From contig JAAMPI010001739.1 of NCBI GenBank assembly GCA_013054445.1, positions 1 through 10,893 on the forward strand: a stretch of DNA of 10,893 nucleotides. Direction: 5' to 3'. This DNA is from Cudoniella acicularis. Its lineage: Eukaryota; Ascomycota; Leotiomycetes; Helotiales; Helotiaceae. The notes under the pieces were generated by a model. The model saw nothing but the letters and a program-made list of their open reading frames with translations, had not been told where the DNA came from and made no database searches. Below, piece by piece: positions 1-8,781 of the stretch. Numbering within the stretch: the stretch's first letter is position 1; every line of letters begins with the position of its first letter. A program made the position numbers and the translations under genes.

Positions 1-76
1 GTGGAAAAGCCGGTTTAATTATTAATTGTTATTTGCGGGTTTGGATTGGATGAGAAATGGATGGGTGGATGGGCTT

Positions 77-94
77 GGATACTATGGATACTAT
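77..94. repeat. Two tandem copies of a 9-base unit
   Basis: The unit GGATACTAT occurs twice back to back, in a wider GGAT/TGGAT-rich patch (about 40-95). It is simple-sequence in character, with no sign of a function. Confidence 0.8.
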
Positions 95-346
95 CAATGA
101 ATACCTGATGAGTTCTAAGTCCTTGGTCTGTTTAAAACTTTTGGAAATGTCAGGAGGATGTTTCTAAAGTGCGCTTCACATGACCATCCATTCGTTTCTT
201 TTCGGGAGTTCTCGAGGCCTACTGTTTTTTCTAACCTCTTTGACGACCCGACGTTCACGCTTTGTGTCAACGTCAAGATCTGATCACGATTACGATTTCA
301 TTAACACCTGATGTCACGACTCGTCACTGGGATTCGCCTAGTGGTA

Positions 347-366
347 GCCTCCTGAGCGAGGGAGGC
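347..366. repeat. Perfect 6-bp hairpin (GCCTCC/GGAGGC)
   Basis: GCCTCC at 347-352 pairs with GGAGGC at 361-366 across an 8-base loop. It lies between strings resembling a tRNA A box (334-344) and B box (365-375), discussed in the findings. No complete tRNA fold can be drawn, so only the hairpin itself is claimed. Confidence 0.5.
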
Positions 367-1701
367 GTCGAGTCATGTCTAAAGTGTTAACTTGATTTAG
401 AACTACGATTTCGAGATTTTTGTGACGCGTCGCATTACCCCCCAGCAACCCATCATGCTGCTAATTTCTCAAGTCTTCAAGAAGCTACGACGTTGAGATT
501 CATTCATTTCTTGGCGGATGTTCAAGCCGGAAACGTTATAATGTAAGTGCAGGACGAATTTACGATGTTTTGACGCTGACAGAGTCGCTGAGCTGTCATT
601 TGATGACCGCACTTTTGGAGCCGTACGAGTAAGCAGTTATGCCGACTTGGATTTTGTGAATGAGAACATCTACCTCAGCACCCTTAGAGCTTGGAGCTTG
701 GACTTTGTGATGAGATTGGATGTTGTCTTGTCTAACTTGGATATGGCTCGTTAGACGACAAGCGGCTGGCGGAATCGATTAAGCTAGTGCTTTTGTAGAC
801 CAGGGAAGTACTGGAGACTTTATGGGGAACACCAAGATATATCTCAAGGCTTGGGGTAACGGCACAGGAAGGGTGAGTGCACAGCGGGTTTGCAGTAGAT
901 TTGCCTCCTTTGACGACCAGTTGCTTGTACTACGGCCTTCGCGTCTTCTTTTTCCAGCCAAGAACGTCATTTCTATTGGTATTTCTCTTCAAGAGCCGCA
1001 AAAGGAGATTCAGTCCAAAAATTATGGTGTGATGGTTTGGCAGGAGCGCCCAGGTAGAGGATACAGAAATCTCTAATTTGGCACGCACGCCAAACCACAC
1101 CTACACCTGCGCAACTTCCCTTTATATCATTTGGATCACCTCAGCTGGGTGTAAGGCACCCATATCTCGCTCCTTCCCTTGAAAATAGTGAGGATCAAGC
1201 AGGCCTTACGCTCATTGCTGAACGGCTCTCAATAACCTCATTTACATTCTACATATCTCCATGTTCTACTCTATCCCTGGATTCGAAAACGGTCCGAATA
1301 CTCTACTTTTCCCTACGATTCATCTTTACTCACCCTTATACGTATTGGTCGTTTTACACACTCTTATTCTGCGCGAGCATAGCGCAGTTTACCTTTACAA
1401 AAGTGGTCCCAACACGCGACTCTCATAACAAGCCTCTGAAGCCAAAGCAAATTCTTGCAAGCGCTGCAGTGCAAAATCTCGTTCGGCAAGTCTTTCCTGT
1501 CAGTGCAAATAACTCTGCTGATCTGTTTACCGTAGCTATTATGCAAAAAGCCGACCCGGTCGCCCCTCTGACGATCGATCTTTCGTGCCTCTACATATCC
1601 CACTCCAACCAGACTCTTCGAACTCGCATTCATCGTCAAACAACGGCTCTCCCAGACCAGAGGAAACTCTGTATGGTATTCCAGAAGATACGAAAGAACT
1701 T

Positions 1702-2790
1702 TGTCATGATCCAACATTGACGGAATTTGCTCGGCTTGGCTGTTTCTAACTCGACTGTCAGCGTTCTTTTATTTTTCTAATCGATCATAAAAACCAATAC
1801 ATCCTGACCGAGACGACTAAGAGCATCTCTCTCCAATCTCTAGAAATTTTGAACCCGGAGATCGACAACGCATAGGGCCTTGCGTTTTGGATCTTGTCTG
1901 GGGAATGTGTCCTGACACTATCCATGTCTTCAACGCCGAAGACGACAGTCTCAATATCTCAACTGATAATGTATTTGCTAATAAAGAATGTTACATTATC
2001 TGCGACATGTTCTTAATTGAGTGTTTCAAAGACAGGCCATACATCGCTGGCTGGCCATATCAGCGTTTCTACGCGAAAGTGCCTATCAGGACGACAACCG
2101 GAATTTTGATCGGCTCCTACTGTGTTACGGATACTAAACCTCACGCAAGACTTGATGCTATGGGCTTGAGAAAATTGACCGAGATAGCTTCGGCAATCAC
2201 GCATCATCTCGAGCTTGTTCAGGCCCAGAAGAGTCTTGAAGGTTCCCGCGAAATGGTGAAGGGCCTCGGTCTCTTTGCAGAAGGACAGCGTAGTCTACGT
2301 AAGTGGTGGACCGATATTTTCACCATCCTCAACAAGAACTTCGACGAATTGTTGGTGGAACGCTCTCGTAATTCCTCAGGCTTGAATCGTGCATTATCCG
2401 CGGCCTCTGCGACCCTTGAGACAATTTTGAACAAACCCAGAATTGCAAGAAATCTGTCAACCTCTTCCTCTGAATCGAGCGATGGCGATTTCAATTCCAC
2501 GGCTGCTATAATCTCTCATACGACGCGTAGATTTTCGCAAGATTCACCGAAATCATCTAACAGGACAAACATGACGTTACAGTCGGACTCTGGACAGTAT
2601 CATATAGGCAACGTTCGAAATTCTGATTCAGGATCAAAAAAGTCTGAAGCATCCTTTGAGCAAGAAATGATGGCATATGGAGCTATTAAGGCTCTCTTTT
2701 CGAGAGCGAGCCACCTCGTACAAGAAACTAGTGATCTCAACGGTATCATATTTGTCAATGCGTCACTCCATGATATCACCCTCAGTCAAT
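1702..2790 (+). other. GAF-domain segment of the kinase relic
   Basis: Two pieces in different frames. The first (from 1702) reads DPTLTEFARLGCF, then a TAA stop at 1747, then LIDHKNQYILTETTKSISLQS. The second begins with EPGD at 1851 in the next frame and stays open through GMCPDTIHVFN, FKDRPYIAGWPYQRFYAKVP and the conserved exit MVKGLGLFAEG. The order matches the N-terminal GAF domain of fungal hybrid kinases. A TAG at 1873 closes the first frame. One missing base (or two extra) between about 1840 and 1851 explains the break. After the GAF exit comes a Ser/Thr-rich linker and FSRASHLVQETSDLNGIIF, the usual start of the next region, which then stops abruptly. Confidence 0.8.
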
Positions 2791-2821
2791 GTAAGACCTC
2801 GACAACCACAACCACACCAGT

Positions 2822-3205
2822 CTTGCCTGGACAAAAGATTCCGGACGAATCCTGCAGTCTGATGATGTCACCTACCTCGCAGGCTTTGGAAGCTGCATCA
2901 TGGCTGAGAAATCTAAAATGGATTCTATGGCCACCGAACGCTCTAAGGCGGATTTTATTTCCTCCGTCAGCCACGAGCTCAGGTCCCCTCTTCACGGAAT
3001 ACTTGCGACACTCGAGGCAATGGAAGAGATTCCAAGGAGTATAGAGGAAGACGAGATGATCCGAACAGCCGCAACTTGTGGAGATGTTCTCCTAAATACC
3101 AGGACCATATGTAAGTACACTCGTTCTGGGCCTAGAAGTGATAAGAATGACTAACTATTATGGAAGCCTTGACTATGCCAGGATGAGCAACTCTAGGAAA
3201 GATCA
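2822..3205 (+). other. DHp/HisKA segment of the kinase relic, with one intron
   Basis: The frame starting at 2822 reads DVTYLAGFGSCIMAEKSKMD and then SHELRSPLHGIL, the phosphoaccepting H box, ending near GDVLLNT. A single missing base near 3099-3104 (ACCAGGACCAT instead of the expected Thr-x-Asp-His coding string) shifts the frame. Allowing for that, an intron at 3111-3166 (GTAAGT, GACTAAC branch, AAG end) joins DH to ILDYARMSN, the typical end of this helix. Confidence 0.75.
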
Positions 3206-3754
3206 GGTGCTTGGAAGAGAATACTGACAAATTTGTTTGGAAATGCACTTAAATATACAGACTCCGGATTTGTGAGAGCCTCACTTCGACTGGAACCCCA
3301 CTCGCCTTCTCTGCCACCTGTTGATAACAGCTGTATCAGTTCGGAAATCGAAGACTCTGGCATAGGAATGCCACGGGACTTTCTGAAGAACAGGATTTAT
3401 ACTCCATTTGCGCAGGCAAATCCCCTTTCACTTGGAACAGGTCTTGGTTTGAGTATTATCAGGCAGCTGGTGACTGATCTTGATGGCTCTATTGACATTT
3501 AAAGTGAACTTGGTCAGGGTACTAAGATTGTCGTTTCAGTTATATTGAAAAAACCCCCTCCCGAGGACCCAAGTGTACAATCTACTGGTTCCAATCCCAT
3601 TCGTGATATCGGCGTCTGGTGTAAAGGCATGAGTCTCTGCCTTGTTGGATTTGACTATCCTCCTGAGATGGAGGAGACATCTACAGGGATCCTAGGTATT
3701 CACTCTAGGCGTATGCTCGCTCTGAAGTCGGCCATTGCTACATTTGCTATCGAC
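3203..3754 (+). other. HATPase_c segment of the kinase relic
   Basis: From 3203 one frame reads SGAWKRILTNLFGNALKYTD, then EDSGIGM, TPFAQ and GTGLGLSIIRQLV: the N, G1, F and G2 boxes of the ATP-binding domain. A TAA at 3500-3502 interrupts it (GSIDI-stop-SELGQGTK), after which the same frame continues and enters a receiver-like part (MSLCLVGFD, TGILGIHSRRMLALKSA) up to a GTACGC donor at 3755. Confidence 0.8.
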
Positions 3755-4480
3755 GTACGCATGATTCGATTTCTTTGCTTCTTTACTGTTTTACCACACA
3801 TACACATTTCGGGCCGAGTGTATACTTAGGAGGTTTCCCAAAACCGTCCTTTCTCCTTTATTTACTGAAGTTCAGCCCTGAAATATGCTGGGATATGAAT
3901 GTGCTGACTCTCTGATTTTCTAGTGGTTCGGTATGAAGGTTGTCACCGCACCTTCAATTGTCGAAGCAGCTGGCCATATCCTTGTTGGCGTCCAGTCACA
4001 AATCAATCTGCCCGAGAGGATTTCGAGGAAGGAACCTCCTCGGCCTGCAAAAATGAGGAGATTTTCTATTTATCTCAACCGTAAGTCAACTTTCATTTTT
4101 GTCTTACAAATAAATTCTACACTGTGGCTTTCGAATTCTCGTCTACTAAGTATAAAGAAGAACGACCGATGGGTCGGCTCATGAATTCTTGCAACCACAA
4201 ATCTTAGATGGTTTGGCAATGGTGCAGAATTGCTAATTACCTCACAGCGCCGGGCCACACAAACTTGTGGGGATTTTGGGTCTTTGTCTCGAATACCGAT
4301 CATCTCTCACCGAACCGCTGCCGACCCCATCGGTGAGGTTTCGGCTTCGCAGGGCTGAATCGTATGGTTTCTTGGAAGCCCAAATACACCCAAACACGGA
4401 GAAACATGATCAAATATCATTTGCTGAGCGCATAGACTCACCATCTTCCGATCGTACACTGGTAGCGGATGACTGCAGAA
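3755..4480 (+). other. Receiver-like remnant and linker of the kinase relic
   Basis: Splicing out 3755-3923 (169 nt, phase 0, TAG end) gives AID-WFGMKVV and continues as HILVGVQSQINLP, the usual degenerate receiver-like part between ATPase and receiver. A second plausible intron is 4081-4247 (GTAAGT, GCTAAT branch, CACAG). From about 4250 to 4480 every + frame has stops or unrecognisable sequence, so this is the most decayed part of the locus. Confidence 0.55.
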
Positions 4481-4571
4481 CAAAACAAAACTATCCAGCA
4501 ACACCCCAGCAGAAAGATCACCTTCTCCCAGTCGAAAGCTATCGTCTATGGGAGTAGGAACACGTTCTGTA

Positions 4572-5083
4572 ATGCTCCTAGTCGAAGACAACTCGGTCAA
4601 TATGAAGGTTTGAATTCGTTACCCATCAATTTAAGACTCGACGGACGACGCAGCTAAGAAATCACGTTTAGATTCTAGCAAATCACATGAAGCGTGCCAA
4701 TTAACGTCACATTGAAGCTGTCAATGGTCTAGAGGCCCTGCGTCGATACCAAGCTGCTCATCAGATAATAAAAATCACTTTCATGGGTACGTTTTTCCAT
4801 TCCAATGATCTAGATTCAAAGATTCAAAAATAATGACTGACCTGACTCAGATATTTCCATGCCAATAATGGATGGCATAACCTCAACCCAACAGATCCGC
4901 CTATTTGAGCAAGAAAATTCCCTTCCCAGGATACGCATTGTGGCGTTGACATGTTTCTCAACTGAGGAATACCAAGAGAAAGTATTTGATGCTGGGGTGG
5001 ATGTATTTTTGGTCAAACTGATTCTGATGAAGAATCTGAAGCCAGTTCTGAGTATGGATCCAGAAGTGGTGACCCCGCCGTAA
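4572..5083 (+). other. Receiver (REC) domain of the kinase relic
   Basis: Three blocks joined by two introns. MLLVEDNSVNMK ends at 4607. Intron 4608-4671 (GTTTGA...TAG, an unusual donor) leads to ILANHMKRAN, a TAA stop at 4702-4704, then EAVNGLEALRRYQ. Intron 4787-4850 (GTACGT...CTCAG) splits the phosphoacceptor Asp codon (G at 4786 plus AT at 4851-4852) to give FMDISMPIMDG. The acidic pair, the acceptor Asp, the VALT threonine and the Lys of FLVK (5015-5017) are kept, but the proline that normally follows that lysine is leucine. Confidence 0.8.
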
Positions 5084-5561
5084 TAGGAAGAATGTGATGT
5101 ATACACGAAGGATCAAATGTCGTTTCGATGAAGGAGGTTGTGAACTCGTGGTAGCTAGTTACTAGTTATGGTTGTGGCTTAAAGCTTTCGAAGATTGTCG
5201 AGGACAGAGGATTCAATCCACTAGAACCCGTATGTGCAAAAAAGCTTGATATGAATAGAATGAAGTACTGTCGTAAAATCAGTATTTTTAGCCAGTGATA
5301 TTTGAGTAGAAGAGTAAATTCGAGCTTGGGGAATTATCAAAGGGGGGGTGGCTGAAGGGTGCCTGGAATCACGAGGTTCGCCTCCAAGCCCCGCCGCGCA
5401 AGCATGCGCAAACCGCGTCATGATCAACCAGCCACAGGTACATTGCAACCACGACTTCACTGAGACAGAGACTACAAAATGACCTGAATCCGCTTCTCCA
5501 CAGCTCCCCATCTCTCGAGCCTCGAAATACAAACTCGACCTCTCTCTCTAGAGACCCAGAA
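5084..5561. promoter_or_regulatory. Intergenic region with presumed gyp7 promoter and leader
   Basis: This is the only upstream space available to gyp7. It holds a G run (5341-5347), and the last about 60 bases before the start codon are CT-rich, including a CTCTCTCTCT run near 5540, which is common in ascomycete leaders. No convincing TATA box or defined transcription-factor site was found. Reverse-strand open stretches here have no recognisable product. Confidence 0.4.
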
Positions 5562-8406
5562 ATGACAAAGAACAATAAAATGACGTCGACGGCAGGTCCC
5601 GCACGACCGACCTCGCCCTCCAACAGCTTCTATGCTCTGAGCGATGATGAGGAAGGCGAATATAATACCATCACGCACACCTCCTCCGGCCGAGGGGTGA
5701 AGTTGTTATTCTCAAAGAGCAAGGCAAGTTATTCCCAGATTCGCTCTGGTCGAAGGAGGAGGAGGGGTTTCGGGACCAAGCGCGGGGTAACATCCACAGT
5801 ATACTAATATATTCCCTCGCAGGTCTACATACATCCTACTCCCTCTGCGAAGGATAATATACCGGGTTATATTGCTCTCCTCCAGCAGAAACCCGCCCCC
5901 GACTCTCGACCAACATCCTCTTCCTCGACATCCGCCAAATCGAAAGCCTCCTCTTCCCTCCTCCTCGCCTGGCTCCCCGAATCTTCCCTCGGAGATGCCC
6001 TCAATACATACGTGAAGGTTGATCTGGCAGAAGGCAATTCTCCCCCAAGGCAATCATACCTCGTCCCTCCTCCTCCGACCACAACCACACATTCCGGCTC
6101 GATCGGCCACTATGCATTCGCCATTCCCGTTTCTGCCATCTACAGCCTGCTCGTGCGGCCACCCAGTCTGGGATGGTGGTTCGGAAGTGTTATTATCAAT
6201 AGTCGGGCGGGTGATTCGTTCCCTGCGTTGTTTTTCCACGATTCGGAATGTCAAAGCACGATATTGCAGAAGAAGAAGAGGGCGAGGGAGCATTTTGATC
6301 CCTTTGGAGCGAACGGGGAGATGTTTTGGGGTGGTGATGAGGTTTTAAGGTGGCTTAGGAGGTATGTGGAGATCGAGAGGAGTGGTGCTGAGCCGAATAT
6401 ATATCTTGTGGAACCCAGTGCGGAAGACAAAGCGGCATTTGGAAAAGTTATCACATCTGCGCCGCTTAGAAGACCGAGTAGCAGTGGCATGAGGATTGGT
6501 GCTGCTGCTGGTGCGGCCACCGCATCGAGCTCAAGGGATGCGGGGATGGATCCTGTGACGAAGTTTGTGAAGGAAGCTGGATGGAATTTAATGGAGAAGT
6601 TTAGCAAGGTCACAACATTCACCAGACGTACAGCTGATTCGGTGATCGATAACCCAAAGATGCCTCCTCAAGTTAGGAGATTGTTGAAAAATCCAGAGGT
6701 GCAGACGATACAAGAAGAATTTGATAGTGCCAGAATCTACTTGGCGAGGTGGGCAATGGGCATTGCGGAGCAGAGTGAACGGGATCGAAATAATAGAATC
6801 TGGACGGCGAGGGATGTCCTAGAGATGGAAGAGACTGGTGTTGGAGAGTTCGAGCTTCTTGACACCGAAGTCGCTGGCTTAAGCCTGAAAGAGCAACGGA
6901 AGACAGTCTCAATGAAAGAGTGGAATACCTATTTTGATCAGAGGACAGGCCGGCTTCAAATTACTGTTGATGAGGTCAAAGAGAGAATATTTCACGGTGG
7001 CCTGGACCCAGAAGACGGTGTCCGGAAGGAAGCTTGGCTTTTCCTTTTGGGTGTGTATGAATGGGATTCTACGGCAGACGAACGAAGAGCAGAAGCTGCC
7101 AGTCTCCGTGATGCGTACGTCAAATTAAAGGGAGCGTGGTGGGATCGTCTTATTGACCTTGGAGGAGAAGGAGAAGAAGGCGAGTGGTGGAGAGAACAAA
7201 AAGGACGAATAGGTATGTGACAATGAGTCCCTTCAAGCGCAAATTTTGCAGCAGGCTGATATGTCCCATTCCTTGGGATTTCTGGTATAGAGAAAGACGT
7301 ACACAGAACAGATCGCACCATTCCTCTCTTTGCAGGAGAGGATACGCCTCATCCAGATCCATCTTCCCCATTTGCGGATGCGGGCACGAACGTCCATTTG
7401 GAGCAAATGAAAGACATGCTCCTTACTTATAATGAGTACAATCGGGATTTGGGATATGTCCAGGGCATGTCAGATCTCCTCGCCCCAATTTATGCAGTCA
7501 TGCAAGATGACGCGATTGCATTTTGGGGTTTCCAACATTTCATGAACCGCATGGAGAGGAATTTTCTCCGAGACCAAAGCGGTATGAGAAAACAACTCCT
7601 CACTCTGGACCACCTCGTTCAGCTTATGGACCCGAAGCTCTACTTGCACCTCCAAAGTGCTGACTCGACAAATTTCTTCTTTTTTTTTCCGCATGCTTCT
7701 CGTCTGGTATAAGCGAGAATTTCAATGGCTAGATATTCTACATCTCTGGGAGGTGTTGTGGACCGACTACCTGAGCAGCAATTTCCATCTTTTTTTCGCT
7801 CTGGCGATTTTGGAGAAGCATCGGGATGTTATTATGGAACATTTGAAGCATTTCGACGAGGTGTTGAAATATGGTAAGCAATAATCTACTCCCCACTATT
7901 GAAATTTTGGCTAATGAATGAATACAGTCAACGAACTTTCCACTACGATTGATCTGGAATCCACCCTCGTACGAGCCGAATCACTGTTCCGTCGCTTCCA
8001 AAGAACGGTCGAAGCAATTGACAAGAAATCTAATTTCCCTGCTCCAAAGCTTCGCCAACGGACAATTGGTCAGAAACCTTCTGACGCTTCTCCAAAATCT
8101 CCTACGGCATCAGGAACAGGTGTAGCAACTGCCGGCACCTCGGGCACCGATACCGTCACGGCAGGCAGCACCAACAGCTCAACTCCTCCTCGGGCCCTAG
8201 CACAGGGAAAAGACAAAGGGAAGTCTCCTGCGACAGTAGAGAATAGTCGACGCTCAGATGATGCTAGGAGAAGCACGGAATTAGAGGAGCAGAGACCGAA
8301 GATTATTAGTCCAGAGTTGAGGGAGTTGCTGAGTAGGAAGGTGGAGGTCTTGTCGAGGAAGGTTGTGAGGAAAGAGGGAGAGGGGTTGAGTAGTTTAGAG
8401 AAATGA
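5562..8406 (+). CDS. gyp7: Gyp7-type Rab/Ypt GTPase-activating protein, TBC domain (possible frameshift)
   Basis: Gyp7 proteins speed up GTP hydrolysis by Ypt7/Rab7-type GTPases and so limit endosome/vacuole fusion. Exons: 5562-5723, 5823-7212, 7291-7873, 7928-8406, or 870 residues if one T of the 7680-7688 run is discounted. The N-terminal part has VYIHPTPSAKDNIPGYIALL, the signature of the DUF3548 region. The TBC domain has the arginine finger in IEKDVHRTDR (about residue 523) and the glutamine finger in YVQGM (about 575), both intact. The C-terminus has a Ser/Thr/Pro-rich linker and a conserved LRELLSRKVEVL helix. Introns: 5724-5822 (GC-AG), 7213-7290 (GTATGT...TAG) and 7874-7927 (GTAAGC...CAG). 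Read literally, the T run causes a stop at 7710-7712 after about 657 residues, losing the end of the TBC domain. The start has a purine at -3; an in-frame ATG at 5580 is an alternative. Length and domain order otherwise fit fungal orthologues. Confidence 0.92.
5724..5822 (+). other. gyp7: GC-AG intron in gyp7
   Basis: The donor is AAG|GCAAGT, a strong consensus with C in place of T, with a TACTAAT branch-type string at 5803-5809 and a CGCAG acceptor. Splicing joins LLFSKSK to VYIHPTPSAKDN, matching the continuous family sequence. The intron is 99 nt, a multiple of three, but has an in-frame TAA at 5805-5807, so a retained intron would end the protein after about 81 residues. Confidence 0.85.
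7680..7688 (+). other. gyp7: Nine-T run causing a +1 shift in the gyp7 TBC domain
   Basis: Upstream the frame reads ADSTNFF. With nine T residues it goes on FFF-PHASRLV-stop. With eight T residues it reads NFFFFFRMLLVWYKREF, the conserved TBC sequence, which then continues open to the true C-terminus. No GT-AG intron nearby restores the frame without removing conserved residues. Confidence 0.85.
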
Positions 8407-8759
8407 GAGTAGATGGCGTAAAGATGAGTGATGGGGAAGGCATATCTGGCGTTTTTATTTTCTGGGTCTTGCGTGAGTGGGTTGGGGATCGGAAGAAAGT
8501 TTGGGTATTGGTATTGCACGAGCATAAGATGGGTGGATGGATAGGTGCACGGAGTGGTTGGTTGGTTGGATTTTGGGTTTTGAGTGGTGAGGAGACATAC
8601 ATATTTATATTTTGTTTGATTGGGAAATTAGAGAAAAAACTTCCTCTCTTATTCGGACCGGTATTTTCTGAGTGCCGGGATAAACGAAAGTCCAAACGTA
8701 TCATCTAAAGCAAGGTAATATATCCACAGTATGACAGCGATTTAGACACATCGATTAGT

Positions 8760-8769
8760 CTGTCGACAG
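8760..8769. repeat. Perfect 10-base palindrome CTGTCGACAG
   Basis: Self-complementary 10-mer about 575 bases upstream of the transporter start. It could be a dimeric factor site, but one occurrence is weak evidence. Confidence 0.3.
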
Positions 8770-8781
8770 GCTCTTCCTTCG

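Larger units (their letters stand above)
1..1521. other. Intergenic stretch with no supportable gene
   Basis: No reading frame here gives a recognisable protein on either strand; the longest open stretches are under about 120 codons and show no domain or motif. The stretch opens with a short GGAT-rich low-complexity patch. Roughly 1080-1400 is pyrimidine-rich on the + strand with a TTTATATCA TATA-like string near 1120, the composition commonly seen in fungal promoters and leaders. By inference this may be what is left of the control region of the histidine kinase relic downstream. No initiation codon for that relic could be placed. Confidence 0.6.
1522..5083 (+). pseudogene. Decayed fungal hybrid histidine kinase (GAF-HisKA-HATPase_c-REC)
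   Basis: In its intact form this family is a cytosolic phosphorelay sensor: ATP-dependent autophosphorylation of a histidine, then transfer to a C-terminal receiver aspartate. Seen in order: GAF domain, DHp helix with SHELRSPLHG (His codon 2972-2974), ATP lid with N box NLFGNALKYT, DSGIGM and GTGLGLSI, a receiver-like remnant, then a receiver with LLVEDN, FMDISMP and FLVK. These pieces do not share one frame. I see in-frame stops at 1747 (TAA), 3500 (TAA) and 4702 (TAA); frame changes at 1840-1851, 2790-2822, about 3099-3104 and about 3195-3206; and several stops within 4250-4480. Compared with the family as I remember it, the linker/second GAF-like part before the DHp and the DHp-to-ATPase linker are largely missing. 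No in-frame ATG is visible at the 5' end, so 1522 is only the start of the open stretch. The terminal stop is 5081-5083. An expressed functional kinase is very unlikely. Confidence 0.85.

Noticed and set aside
334..375. Calling a real tRNA gene
   Set aside because: The A and B boxes are too close together and no acceptor or T stem can be paired; kept only as a low-interest observation.
822..1076. 84-codon open stretch on the + strand
   Set aside because: No recognisable domain, composition like the flanks, and no clear splice partners; it is likely chance.
1364..1717. 117-codon open stretch on the - strand
   Set aside because: It overlaps the 5' part of the kinase relic, whose + frames read like that family; the reverse reading has no recognisable motif.
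2791..2820. GTAAGA...CAG as an intron bridging the break in the kinase relic
   Set aside because: At 30 nt it is too short for a fungal intron, has no branch site, and as a multiple of three it would not correct the frame change.
5221..5678. Overlapping open stretches on the - strand before gyp7
   Set aside because: They have no family resemblance and run into gyp7 exon 1; they reflect lack of stops opposite CT-rich DNA.
6251..6622. 123-codon - strand open stretch inside gyp7 exon 2
   Set aside because: It is an antisense shadow of a well-supported exon, with no recognisable product.
7657..7713. GTGCTG...AAG as an intron avoiding the gyp7 frameshift
   Set aside because: It is 57 nt, so it does not restore the frame, and it would remove the conserved ADSTNFFFFF/MLLVWYK block of the TBC domain.
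8070..8704. Long - strand open stretches of 151 and 132 codons
   Set aside because: They lie opposite gyp7 exon 4 and its 3' UTR, give Ser/Pro-rich low-complexity proteins, and the + strand reading has conserved gyp7 sequence.
8403..8708. 101-codon + strand open stretch after gyp7
   Set aside because: It is G/T-rich low-complexity sequence starting at the gyp7 stop, with no domain; probably 3' UTR.
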